Below, in pieces: positions 16,284 through 23,730 of a DNA stretch of 42,907 bases. Below the pieces are notes generated by a model, which worked only from the letters and a program-made list of their open reading frames with translations, was not told the DNA's origin and searched no databases. The stretch lies in IMG/VR virus record IMGVR_UViG_3300011013_000001, positions 64,001-106,907 of that record; one strand, given 5' to 3'. The translations under genes and the position numbers were made by a program. This DNA is from a virus. Position 1 is the first letter of the stretch; each line of letters begins with the position of its first letter.

Positions 16284-16975
16284 GCGTAGCATGGAGTCCT
16301 GAACAGTCTGATTTAGATTGGACTCTAAAACAATTAAACGCTCTCGGTGTTGACGAAGTATGGTCAACGGGCGAGATGCAATACAAACGGACGGGAGTGA
16401 AAGAGTTGTCTCTTCTCACCCGAACTGAGCGTGCCGGTGAAGCGCACGCACGATTACTCACAGTGTTGAGTGAACTCGGTTGGTCTTGTGACGATAGCGG
16501 AGCGGCTATCACACCTGACGACCCGATGGAACAGATGCTACACGCTCAGCGAGAGGCCCAAGATTGGGCCTGTCCAAGCGAAGACTGCGACACACGCCTT
16601 GTTGATTGCGGGCTTGAGAAAGCGCGATGGGTTTCACACGGTTTGCAGTTAGCGGTCAACCCTAATACAGGCGATGAGACGGAGGCGGAACGCTGGCTCG
16701 TGCATCTTAGATGCGTGGATTGCGCTGAGGATATTCGCATGAATCCGCTTGACTACGCCCTGATAGCGGGCGATGATTTGTTTCACACATACACTACGGC
16801 TACCCATGTTTATCATACCCTATCACGCGAAGCGTTAATCGCGCTCGTGGATGCTGGCGAAGGTGACACGGGAACCGCATTAGGTAGTCGCGATTTAGAT
16901 GGTGACTTATTGCCACCCCACCTTCAAGGCACTTTTTGTTTGATTTCTGATAGGCTTGAATCAGAAGAGGAATAA
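16280..16975 (+). CDS. Unknown protein with zinc-ribbon-like centre, 231 aa
   Basis: Last gene of the P3 operon; ATG overlaps the previous stop. Cys residues in CPSEDC (about 98-103) and CVDC (about 151-154) would suit a zinc site. NPNTGDE near residue 133 resembles the TGE phrase seen in other proteins here. No family recognised. Confidence 0.75.
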   Translation: MSVAWSPEQSDLDWTLKQLNALGVDEVWSTGEMQYKRTGVKELSLLTRTERAGEAHARLLTVLSELGWSCDDSGAAITPDDPMEQMLHAQREAQDWACPSEDCDTRLVDCGLEKARWVSHGLQLAVNPNTGDETEAERWLVHLRCVDCAEDIRMNPLDYALIAGDDLFHTYTTATHVYHTLSREALIALVDAGEGDTGTALGSRDLDGDLLPPHLQGTFCLISDRLESEEE

Positions 16976-16980
16976 CTCTC

Positions 16981-17055
16981 ATTTTGGCTCAAAACCTGAG
17001 ATTTTGGGCTGACCAAACGGTCGGCTTCTTTATAAAGCAACCATCACTATCAGAG
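16981..17055 (+). promoter_or_regulatory. Promoter P4 (class A)
   Basis: TTTTGGCTC (16982-16990) and GAGATTTTGG (16998-17007), both shared with P1, precede CGGCTTCTTTATAAAGCAAC; the core CTTTATAAAGCAACCA is at 17028-17043. The gene start at 17085 leaves a leader of about 30 nt. The gap 16976-17084 holds no gene. Confidence 0.85.
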
Positions 17056-17084
17056 GTTAGCCGGGAACGGCGGGACTGATAAAA

Positions 17085-18953
17085 ATGAGTAATAACAGAA
17101 TGGTAATCTTCGGGAGACCCGAAGGTAGTAATGAAACGGCTGTGCGCATAGCGTACGAAGCGGCGAACGGTGAGATGCGGGTATGGATTCCGCAAGGAGC
17201 AGTGGCCTCTCGTATAATTTGTGCGGACGGAGAACGAACGGCATATGTGTTGAGTGAAACGCAGATAGATGACAATACGTTTGACCCTGCACAGGTGTTC
17301 GTGGGTGAGTATACGCCTATGGCTCCTGTGAAGAGTAACGATGTAGAGTTTGTAGACGCGGTTGAGCAGGGAGTGGAAGAAGCAAACCTGCGTCACCTTA
17401 TCAAAATGCAGAAAGAACAGAACGCTGAGACACTGAGCAACGTAAGCGAGGCTGTAGCGGAGGCACTACCCGTGCCTATACCTATACCTAACCTCGTTGA
17501 AGACGTGGACGATGAGCCTGTCGCTGAACTAATCATAGACGAAGAGGCTATCGCCACAGGATTCGTTGGGCAGAACACAGGCGCAGTTCAGGAGACTGTT
17601 GATATTGACAGTGATGACTACGATGACAGCGTGCCACAGTTCGCACAGGCTTCACCTGAGACTGCTGGTGACACTAACACTGCATGGGGTAGCGCGCTGC
17701 TCAAGGGAGACAGGGACAGACACGCTGTACCTTGGCGCTTCGTGCCCACTAAAGTACCTGCGTACGTGATGACGCAAGCAGACGCTGAGTCTGCACCGGT
17801 ACCAATGAGGGTTAACAAAGCGAACGGTGAACCGGCCGCTTATCACATCATGAACCCCACGCTCGCTAACGAAAATCAACCTGCGGGTGCCCATCTTGGG
17901 ACTGTCAGTGACTCGTATCACTTGCTACCACACACAGACGTATTTGACCCTATTATGAAATACGGAGACCAAAAGGGTCTCAAGACACACGTGACTTCAT
18001 ACAACCAAGGAGCGAAGGGCCGGTGCGATATTGACGTGAGCCAAGCGACTCAGTCGCGCCAATTAGCAGCACAACGGTTGAAGGAGAAGGGGCACAAGTG
18101 GCTTGACACAAGCACTTTCAGTGACAACCTAGACAAGTTAGACGGCCTGTACAAATACGGGTTCGCTATCCACAACAGCGTAGACGGCAGTGGTGCATTG
18201 TCCGTGCAAGGACAAGCACTCAGGGTTTACTGCAATAACCTTGCAGTCATGGGCGGCGTGGACACCATTGTTCGCCTACGACACAAGAACGGAGTCATGG
18301 ACAACATTGATTGGGACGCGTTCGGTGAGACCATCGTCAACGCCACCGTTGAGTTGCAGGAGTGGCTCGTCAACCAAGAGTTGTTATCATACATACCGAT
18401 TGACGCTCAACTGTTCAACAAACTAACTGTAGTCGGTAGCAAAATCAACGCGCTCACCCTTCCACGAGTGAAGGTTGAGGACGAAAAGACAGGCAAGTTC
18501 TCGTTACAGGGTGCCCACATGTGGCGCGTCATTGGTAGCGGTTACGTTAACCCGAACACAGGAGGCAGCGGACGTGACCTTCCTTTCGTCAAGGTTGACA
18601 AGCAGCAGAACGGTACAGCGTACCACGCCCTACAATGTTTCACCGGAGCGATTACACACAAACCTGAATGGGTTTCAGCGGACGGTAAGAGCAAGATGGC
18701 GGGCAACACGTTGTCCATTGACGGCATGACCAAGAAGTTGACATCAGTGAACAACATGTTCACCGGACTAGGAGAGAGTGTATACAGCGCGTACCTTGAG
18801 CACACAGGTCAAGAGAAGTTGAGCCAAGCGGATTTGCCACTCGTGGCTGAGTTCGTAAGGCAGAACCCTGACGTTATTGAAGTCGCTATCGGCGGCCGAA
18901 GCACAGCACTATGCGACGTACCAACCGTTGAGGAGTCATTGATGATTGCGTGA
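17085..18953 (+). CDS. DUF932-like (phage/plasmid-like) protein, 622 aa
   Basis: First gene of the P4 unit. The C-terminal two thirds (from about residue 215) read like the DUF932 family found in phages and plasmids: LGTVSDSYHLLPHTDVFDPI near residue 270, and later VYCNNLAVMGG and WLVNQELLSYIP. The family's function is not known. The N-terminal 200 residues are acidic and low in complexity, with PVPIPIPN at about 128-136, a motif similar to the helicase tail and the PCNA N-terminus in this window. A role linked to replication is suggested by neighbours only. Confidence 0.75.
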   Translation: MSNNRMVIFGRPEGSNETAVRIAYEAANGEMRVWIPQGAVASRIICADGERTAYVLSETQIDDNTFDPAQVFVGEYTPMAPVKSNDVEFVDAVEQGVEEANLRHLIKMQKEQNAETLSNVSEAVAEALPVPIPIPNLVEDVDDEPVAELIIDEEAIATGFVGQNTGAVQETVDIDSDDYDDSVPQFAQASPETAGDTNTAWGSALLKGDRDRHAVPWRFVPTKVPAYVMTQADAESAPVPMRVNKANGEPAAYHIMNPTLANENQPAGAHLGTVSDSYHLLPHTDVFDPIMKYGDQKGLKTHVTSYNQGAKGRCDIDVSQATQSRQLAAQRLKEKGHKWLDTSTFSDNLDKLDGLYKYGFAIHNSVDGSGALSVQGQALRVYCNNLAVMGGVDTIVRLRHKNGVMDNIDWDAFGETIVNATVELQEWLVNQELLSYIPIDAQLFNKLTVVGSKINALTLPRVKVEDEKTGKFSLQGAHMWRVIGSGYVNPNTGGSGRDLPFVKVDKQQNGTAYHALQCFTGAITHKPEWVSADGKSKMAGNTLSIDGMTKKLTSVNNMFTGLGESVYSAYLEHTGQEKLSQADLPLVAEFVRQNPDVIEVAIGGRSTALCDVPTVEESLMIA

Positions 18954-18955
18954 GC

Positions 18956-18969
18956 GGGGCTTCGGCCCC
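18956..18969 (+). promoter_or_regulatory. UUCG hairpin between DUF932 and next gene
   Basis: GGGGC, loop TTCG, GCCCC: a perfect 5-bp stem with a very stable tetraloop, just after the stop at 18953. The following bases are CTCACCTTTC, too weak a T tract for a sure terminator. It may instead trim or protect the upstream message. Confidence 0.5.
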
Positions 18970-18999
18970 CTCACCTTTCACACAAGGGAGTGAAAAGAA

Positions 19000-19356
19000 A
19001 TGAATGGAGAAATTAAAGAAAATGAACCGACAGGCGATTGCCCGTGCGGTGGTGACGAGTGCCCTTCCGCTTTCGGTTGGGTTTGGAAGAGCAGTGACCT
19101 TGGTAACAGTATGCACAGGGGTAAGATATGGACTGAGGTTTGCCCGTGCTGGGACACTGACGAGCGAGCATGGAACGCTGAGACAGGCGAGTTCGTGGCG
19201 GCCGAGCCGCCCGTTCCGCCGGGCATGGATGAAGAGAACTTCCACAGGTTCCGCCAAAAGGTATGGGACAACGTGAAGCAAAGTACTACTGACCTCGCTA
19301 TGAACATGAAGCACGAGACTCGCAGAGGAGCGGACGATGGGACGGTGTTGGAATGA
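19000..19356 (+). CDS. Cys-rich small protein with WNAETGEF motif
   Basis: 118 aa with AAGGGAGTG before the ATG. CPCGGDEC near residue 14 and CPCW near 48 are probable metal ligands. WNAETGEF near residue 58 repeats the motif found at the methyltransferase N-terminus. Function unknown. Its stop overlaps the PCNA start. Confidence 0.75.
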   Translation: MNGEIKENEPTGDCPCGGDECPSAFGWVWKSSDLGNSMHRGKIWTEVCPCWDTDERAWNAETGEFVAAEPPVPPGMDEENFHRFRQKVWDNVKQSTTDLAMNMKHETRRGADDGTVLE

Positions 19357-20177
19357 GTGATGATATTCCCATACCTGTACCTAAAGACTACGGGTTCACC
19401 ATAGGACAGCAGACTCAGGTGAGCCACGGTTCGCTTGAAGTTGGGTTTGATACAGGGGCGAACGAGTATTGGTATCGGTTGGAGAGCGCTGCTCTTCGCC
19501 GCTACCTTGACTTCGTTGCAGTATGTAGCGAAGAAGTGTGGTTGTATTTCACTGAATCAGGAATCTTCACTAGAGCGGTTGACAATTCATTCGTTGCGAT
19601 GGCGGAGGTAAGTTTCCACGGTACCGATACTACTGATGAAGTCATAGGAGTAGTAGGCGTTGACGTGAAAGATTTGGTAAATTGTATTGACAAAGACGAG
19701 AAGCACATCACTCTCGTACCGCAACACGAGTTCAGTGAACTGTTGGTGGTCAACGATAACTGTATGACCACTCTCAAAGCGTATGACGAAGAGCCGGTTA
19801 CACCGAAGACACCTGAACTTGACCTGACTACTTTCACTACGATTGGCAGTATTCAGTTTGATAAAGCATGCAAGCGCATGAAGAGCGTGGGTGACGATTA
19901 CGTAATCCGTACAACTGAAGGTGGACGCGTGAAATTGATATGCAAATCAGGTAGCATAACGCGTGAGTATAACCTGTCGGATACATATGCAGGCGACCCT
20001 GCTCGTGCTCAGTATAGTGGTCAGTACCTGCTAGGGTTGTGCAAAGCAATACCGACGACCAAGAATGCTGCTATTGATTTACTGATAGAGTGGGAAGACG
20101 ATAAACCGTTGATGGTCACAGGTAAAGACGACCTCGTGCGATGGCAATACATGCTCGCTCCAAGGGAGGAGTATTAA
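19353..20177 (+). CDS. PCNA sliding clamp
   Basis: 274 aa. The segment LRRYLDFVAVCSEEVWLYFT followed by SGIFTRAVDNSFVAMAEV matches the first domain of archaeal PCNA (the RFTEEGL-RAVDPANVAM pattern). Later YSGQYLLGLCKAIP matches the YSLDYL-KAI strand-helix, and the end WQYMLAPREEY fits the LAPR end strand. The clamp rings DNA and tethers PolB and other enzymes. Unlike typical archaeal PCNA (about 245 aa) it has an N-terminal extension of about 25 residues containing IPIPVPKDYGF. A second clamp candidate is at 30669. Confidence 0.85.
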   Translation: MSDDIPIPVPKDYGFTIGQQTQVSHGSLEVGFDTGANEYWYRLESAALRRYLDFVAVCSEEVWLYFTESGIFTRAVDNSFVAMAEVSFHGTDTTDEVIGVVGVDVKDLVNCIDKDEKHITLVPQHEFSELLVVNDNCMTTLKAYDEEPVTPKTPELDLTTFTTIGSIQFDKACKRMKSVGDDYVIRTTEGGRVKLICKSGSITREYNLSDTYAGDPARAQYSGQYLLGLCKAIPTTKNAAIDLLIEWEDDKPLMVTGKDDLVRWQYMLAPREEY

Positions 20178-20405
20178 ATGACACACTTTCTGAAATGCAG
20201 ATACGAAGAGACGTACCCTGACGGTGTACACATATACACTTTCAAAGGTGAGTGCGAGGAGACAGGCTTGTCGGTAAGCGTTGAGTTGTTCGGGCCGGAT
20301 TTGTTCAGATACAATCAAGGAGAACTTATCCAAGACGCGTTCCCTTACATTGACGCTAACCATCGTGAGTGGATGATGACAGGTCGTTTGGGGGTGAGCG
20401 CGTGA
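20178..20405 (+). CDS. Unknown small protein, 75 aa
   Basis: Directly follows PCNA (TAA then ATG). Begins MTHFLKCRYEETYPDG and looks beta-rich. No family recognised. Confidence 0.7.
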   Translation: MTHFLKCRYEETYPDGVHIYTFKGECEETGLSVSVELFGPDLFRYNQGELIQDAFPYIDANHREWMMTGRLGVSA

Positions 20406-20917
20406 AGTGTAAAAATTGTGACGAGAGGACAGCGGAATACCCGTGCGGGTCATGCGAAGACTGTGTGACGCCTTACGTGCGAGGGCGAGCCGATGATAAT
20501 ACTGTTCACGCTTCGTTCTTGGACAGGGCGCGGCGCACGATACAAGAGTTGCTGGACATCATTCAGCAGGAAGTTTACCCTGCGCTCAACAGAGTACCGG
20601 ACGGGGATTTTCGTACGATTGAGGATGCTCAGATGGAAGTGTTAGACCTTAAGGTTGACTTAGAGCAAGGGTTGACCGACATTACTCTGTCACCTGAGCG
20701 CGACCCTGCGGAGGTTCGGGCAAACCTGAAAGAGATGGTGGATGGGATGAACGAACATTGGGTTAAGACAGCGGAGCGAACTACACCTGTGTACAAGCAA
20801 GGATTCCTGAACCCCATAAAGGTTCCATACCCTGAAGGTTGTCACCCTGTCACGCGCGTAGCGAGCGAGAGTGCTCCTTTCGTGTTGATTGATTCATGGA
20901 AGCGAGGTGACGCCTGA
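20402..20917 (+). CDS. Zinc-binding N-terminus plus helical protein, 171 aa
   Basis: GTG 20402 overlaps the previous stop and gives MKCKNCDERTAEYPCGSCEDC, with three CxxC pairs in the first 21 residues. A longer reading from 20369 would overlap the previous gene and is less likely. The rest is helical (FLDRARRTIQELLDIIQQEV). Function unknown. Confidence 0.75.
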   Translation: MKCKNCDERTAEYPCGSCEDCVTPYVRGRADDNTVHASFLDRARRTIQELLDIIQQEVYPALNRVPDGDFRTIEDAQMEVLDLKVDLEQGLTDITLSPERDPAEVRANLKEMVDGMNEHWVKTAERTTPVYKQGFLNPIKVPYPEGCHPVTRVASESAPFVLIDSWKRGDA

Positions 20918-21375
20918 TGTGGTATTTCGGTGACCCTTGTTATGTGGTTGATGATTGGGTAGCGTTTTGGACTAAACTCAAGAAAAACGATTGGAAGGAT
21001 GGTGAGATTGAATGGTGCGGTCAGACGATAGAGATTATGTCTAACGGTGGTGACGGCGTTTGGAGATTTGAAGGTCTTGATACAGCATACGGCAACGAGT
21101 TCGGCGTGGACGCGGGTATCTTCTGCGCTATGCCTATGTCTGTGTTAGACAAGACGGTTGAGGAAATTAGAGAGCGCGACTTAGGTATGCTCTTTAAGCA
21201 AGAGCCTGAAGTGTATGTCAAGAATGGTATCGTTTTCATTAACGACACACCCGACTCTTCCGCCGAAGAGTGCGAGGGGTGTAATAGCGTTGATGATAGC
21301 GGTAATTTTACTTGGTGTAACTGCGGCTACGCTTTTTGTTTTGGTTGCGATTGTACGGAGTGTGAGGAAGCATGA
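20917..21375 (+). CDS. Unknown protein beginning with GDPCYV motif, Cys-rich tail
   Basis: 152 aa starting MWYFGDPCYVVDDWVAFW. The GDPCYV start resembles small proteins seen in phages and large DNA viruses, function unknown. The C-terminus has many Cys (CEGC, CNCG, CFGCDCTEC), likely binding one or two zinc ions. ATG overlaps the previous stop by one base. Confidence 0.75.
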   Translation: MWYFGDPCYVVDDWVAFWTKLKKNDWKDGEIEWCGQTIEIMSNGGDGVWRFEGLDTAYGNEFGVDAGIFCAMPMSVLDKTVEEIRERDLGMLFKQEPEVYVKNGIVFINDTPDSSAEECEGCNSVDDSGNFTWCNCGYAFCFGCDCTECEEA

Positions 21376-21632
21376 ATACAGACAAATACGAAGGGCATAG
21401 CGAAGATGAAGAAACTTGGAGTAAGTATGCGAATTGGGCTACTGAGAGATACCCTAGAGATGCGGACGAACAACTCATAGCAGACGAACAACTCATAGCA
21501 GACGCACCACTTCTCCTCGCAGAAGTCAAGCGGTTGCGTGAAGCGATTGCTGATATTGCTATCAACATGGAGGCGGCTGACGAATCATACATGGGTGGCT
21601 TCATTGAAGATTTGAGGAAGGTGATAGAATGA
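21372..21632 (+). CDS. Tandem family member 1: DTDKYEG-type tag plus coiled coil
   Basis: 86 aa. N-terminus MNTDKYEGHSED carries the tag; the middle has DEQLIADEQLIADAPLLLAE, in which an 18-bp unit is duplicated in tandem; then VKRLRE begins a short coiled coil. The LIADAPLLLAEVKRLRE phrase is one I associate with phage proteins of unknown function. First of five adjacent related genes. Confidence 0.8.
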   Translation: MNTDKYEGHSEDEETWSKYANWATERYPRDADEQLIADEQLIADAPLLLAEVKRLREAIADIAINMEAADESYMGGFIEDLRKVIE

Positions 21633-21986
21633 TTGATACAGACAAATACGAAGGACAGATTGAGTTTGATTATGTATTGAAAGAGATTGAAGTTGGCGTA
21701 GATATATCCGAAGGCAACTACGACATACTACGATACTACCGAGATGAATACAAAGACCTGCTCGCAGAAGTCAAGCGGTTGCGTGAGCAAAACAAATTGA
21801 TGGTGGATTACTTTCGCTTCATGCGTGATGGTGGATTCACTGACGATGATTGGAGAACAGTAAATGAATGGATAGGAGATGATTGAATGATTGATTTAGA
21901 TATGTTAGAAGAATTATACAACGATGATATTAGTAGAGCAAGCGAGTGGATTCCCGACCTGCTCGCAGAAGTCAAGCGGTTGCGTG
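21516..21986 (+). repeat. 25-bp coding repeat in three adjacent genes
   Basis: CTCGCAGAAGTCAAGCGGTT plus GCGTG occurs at 21516-21540, 21761-21785 and 21962-21986 without a mismatch; a fourth, slightly diverged copy lies near 22356-22378. Such identity points to recent duplication or gene conversion. Confidence 0.9.
21629..21886 (+). CDS. Tandem family member 2: MIDTDKYEG tag plus coiled coil
   Basis: 85 aa. MIDTDKYEGQIEFDY at the start and DLLAEVKRLREQNKL in the centre, joined by unrelated sequence. The coding DNA for LAEVKRLR (21761-21785) is identical over 25 bp to members 1 and 3. ATG overlaps the previous stop. Confidence 0.8.
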   Translation: MIDTDKYEGQIEFDYVLKEIEVGVDISEGNYDILRYYRDEYKDLLAEVKRLREQNKLMVDYFRFMRDGGFTDDDWRTVNEWIGDD

Positions 21987-22081
21987 AAGTGATGAGTAAG
22001 GTGGTAACAATTCTTGGACCTAATGAAATTGATGCAGAAGAATTACTCATTAGTGCTTTGACGGAGAGTGAGAAAGAATGA
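21887..22081 (+). CDS. Tandem family member 3: coiled coil with a decayed tag
   Basis: 64 aa. Begins MIDLDMLEELYND, only partly like the tag, followed by DLLAEVKRLREVMSKV with the same 25-bp coding repeat (21962-21986). Shows that the coiled-coil part can occur without the full tag. Confidence 0.75.
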   Translation: MIDLDMLEELYNDDISRASEWIPDLLAEVKRLREVMSKVVTILGPNEIDAEELLISALTESEKE

Positions 22082-22230
22082 TTGACACAGACAAATATGA
22101 AGGACACATGGATTGGTATGAGGATGGGTATTGTCCTAAGTGTGATGAGAGATGGAACATTGATTCTCACGCATGGCATTGTCCTACTTGTGATGCAAAA
22201 TTGATTGAGAGGGTGAAGAAAAATGATTGA
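22078..22230 (+). CDS. Tandem family member 4: tag fused to a zinc ribbon
   Basis: 50 aa, MIDTDKYEGHMDWYEDGYCP and on, with two CxxC pairs (CPKC and CPTC) and His residues, a complete zinc ribbon. It has the tag but no coiled coil. ATG overlaps the previous stop and its own stop overlaps the next start, so it fits the coupled series. Confidence 0.75.
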   Translation: MIDTDKYEGHMDWYEDGYCPKCDERWNIDSHAWHCPTCDAKLIERVKKND

Positions 22231-22501
22231 CACAGACAAATACGAAGGACATACACCTGCTCATGCTTGGCGAATGGCTGATGGTTCGGCTATGTTCATG
22301 CAATCGGCTAACAATAATGCTGATGCACAACTCATAGCAGACGCACCACTTCTCTTAGCAGAAGTCAAGCGGTTGCGCCGTGTCATTGAGGACATTGAAT
22401 CCATGATACCTGACAACCACGAAGAGGTAAGCCCTGTCTTGAGCGATATTCTTAGTGAATGTCACAGGGTGCTACCCATGTTCAACGAGGTGATTGAATG
22501 A
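22223..22501 (+). CDS. Tandem family member 5: tag plus coiled coil
   Basis: 92 aa. MIDTDKYEGHTPAHAW, then DAQLIADAPLLLAEVKRLRR, a near copy of member 1 in this part. The tail (SPVLSDILSECHRVLPMFNE) is helical. Overlaps the next gene by an ATGA junction. Confidence 0.8.
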   Translation: MIDTDKYEGHTPAHAWRMADGSAMFMQSANNNADAQLIADAPLLLAEVKRLRRVIEDIESMIPDNHEEVSPVLSDILSECHRVLPMFNEVIE

Positions 22502-22638
22502 AAATGAAGTGTCCGCATTGTAAGACAGGCGCTCTGCGCCTCAAGGATTACAAAACGGTAGGGCGCATAGCGTCCCTAAAGCGTAGCACAGGCAAACTCG
22601 TTTGCGACAACTGCGACCACGTGGAAGTGTTCAAATGA
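22498..22638 (+). CDS. Zinc-ribbon mini-protein, 46 aa
   Basis: MKMKCPHCKTGALRLKDYKT at the start and CDNCDHVEVFK at the end: a compact, basic zinc ribbon of the kind that binds nucleic acid. Both ends overlap the neighbours by four bases. Confidence 0.75.
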   Translation: MKMKCPHCKTGALRLKDYKTVGRIASLKRSTGKLVCDNCDHVEVFK

Positions 22639-22991
22639 GGCATAAACTGAGCGTGAAGAAACACCGGTTCACTGTCATACTTGATAAGTTCGTAGACTTC
22701 TTGGAAGAGAACGAACCCATGACCACTAAGGAATTGATAAACGAGTGGTGCGATTGGTGGGAAGAACACCGCGAGCATATCAAACAGACGAAGGACAGGC
22801 ACCTGATGAGTGCTTATCGTAACCTACCCGGTACCCAAACCTTGGCTAACCGTATATCTTGCGACACGCGCTTCGCTAACATTTCTCCTATCTATTGGGA
22901 CGAGAAGCAACAACGACATAAAACCACGACCGCCCAATGGGTTTTAAAAGACAGCCAACCTGCGGAAGAGCAGGTGGTTGACGATGAGTGA
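22635..22991 (+). CDS. Candidate winged-helix protein, 118 aa
   Basis: ATG 22635 overlaps the previous stop. The region LDKFVDFLEENEPMTTKELI is typical of the start of a winged helix, and RNLPGTQTLANRISCDTRFA could be the recognition part. The protein at 31420 has a similar pattern (HGPMSANELS, then MILSQLMVGRPKMF). Likely DNA-binding; function unknown. Confidence 0.7.
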   Translation: MRHKLSVKKHRFTVILDKFVDFLEENEPMTTKELINEWCDWWEEHREHIKQTKDRHLMSAYRNLPGTQTLANRISCDTRFANISPIYWDEKQQRHKTTTAQWVLKDSQPAEEQVVDDE

Positions 22992-23262
22992 ACAAGTGTA
23001 CGGGGTATGGCCGGGTAAAGGGAAGCGAGGACAGGGGTACGAGCACCGGCTGACCTTTATGATATATCGCGGCGAGTTGCGGGTTGATATTAGGGAATGG
23101 CGTAGCGTGACGCACGAAAATCCCGGCCCGACTCGTAACGGTTGGAGACTGAACCTTGACGATGCTAAGGAGTTGCATACTGAATTAGGCAACCTGCTTG
23201 AAGACGCCGTGCAGCGCGAAGCCGCGCTACGACTCAGTGACCATTTAGAGAGTGATGACTGA
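22984..23262 (+). CDS. PC4/Sub1-like single-strand DNA-binding protein
   Basis: 92 aa from ATG 22984. RGELRVDIREWRSV followed by GPTRNGWRLNLDDAKEL matches the PC4 pattern (IREYY, then P-KKGISL-EQWKEL). PC4/Sub1 proteins dimerise and bind single-stranded or melted DNA, and act in transcription and replication. Its place close to the ligase-like gene and PCNA suits a DNA role. Confidence 0.65.
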   Translation: MSEQVYGVWPGKGKRGQGYEHRLTFMIYRGELRVDIREWRSVTHENPGPTRNGWRLNLDDAKELHTELGNLLEDAVQREAALRLSDHLESDD

Positions 23263-23360
23263 TGCCATGCGTCAGATGCAGACGAGAGCGGGTAGTTCAC
23301 CCACTACGAGGTTTGTGCCACCAATGTTTAGGACGTGTTAAACTTGAGCGGAAAGGCTGA
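23262..23360 (+). CDS. 32-residue zinc-finger mini-protein
   Basis: ATG overlaps the previous stop by one base. MPCVRCRRERVVHPLRGLCH followed by QCLGRVKLERKG gives CxxC, CxxxC-like ligands and a strong positive charge. Overlaps the next gene's proposed start by 26 bp. Confidence 0.6.
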   Translation: MPCVRCRRERVVHPLRGLCHQCLGRVKLERKG

Positions 23361-23724
23361 GGCTAAACTCAAGACCCGCCTGCTGTACGCGCAGGGTGAA
23401 GAGTCTCTCAAACTCAGACTGCGGTTCGTGGCCGACCTGTTATCGGTACCGAAGCATGACACAAGTGACGCTATGTCATTAGCGTTAGCGCTACGGAAAA
23501 AGGGGGTCGGGCGGTTACTGCACAACCTGTTCATTGATTGCCTGTATGTCGTAGCGCGAGTGCGCGAGTTACCGATTAGCCACTCGGCTATCAAACGGGC
23601 CACTGCTCAAACGTTTGACCTCGGCTTACGCGCACGCCTGTCTTGGTTACCCGACAACCGTGACCTTGTATGTTTCATGTATGATTGTACACCTGAGCAT
23701 CTTGCTGAATCCTTACAGGGGTGA
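23335..23724 (+). CDS. Unknown basic helical protein, 129 aa
   Basis: Starts at GTG 23335 (TTG 23344 is an alternative). Helical and basic (KAEAKLKTRLLYAQGEESLK, then LRKKGVGRLLHNLFIDCLYV). The end FMYDCTPEHLAESLQG is followed closely by the ligase-like gene. No family recognised; a relation to the ligase DNA-binding domain was considered but not supported. Confidence 0.7.
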   Translation: MLNLSGKAEAKLKTRLLYAQGEESLKLRLRFVADLLSVPKHDTSDAMSLALALRKKGVGRLLHNLFIDCLYVVARVRELPISHSAIKRATAQTFDLGLRARLSWLPDNRDLVCFMYDCTPEHLAESLQG

Positions 23725-23730
23725 ACGTGA

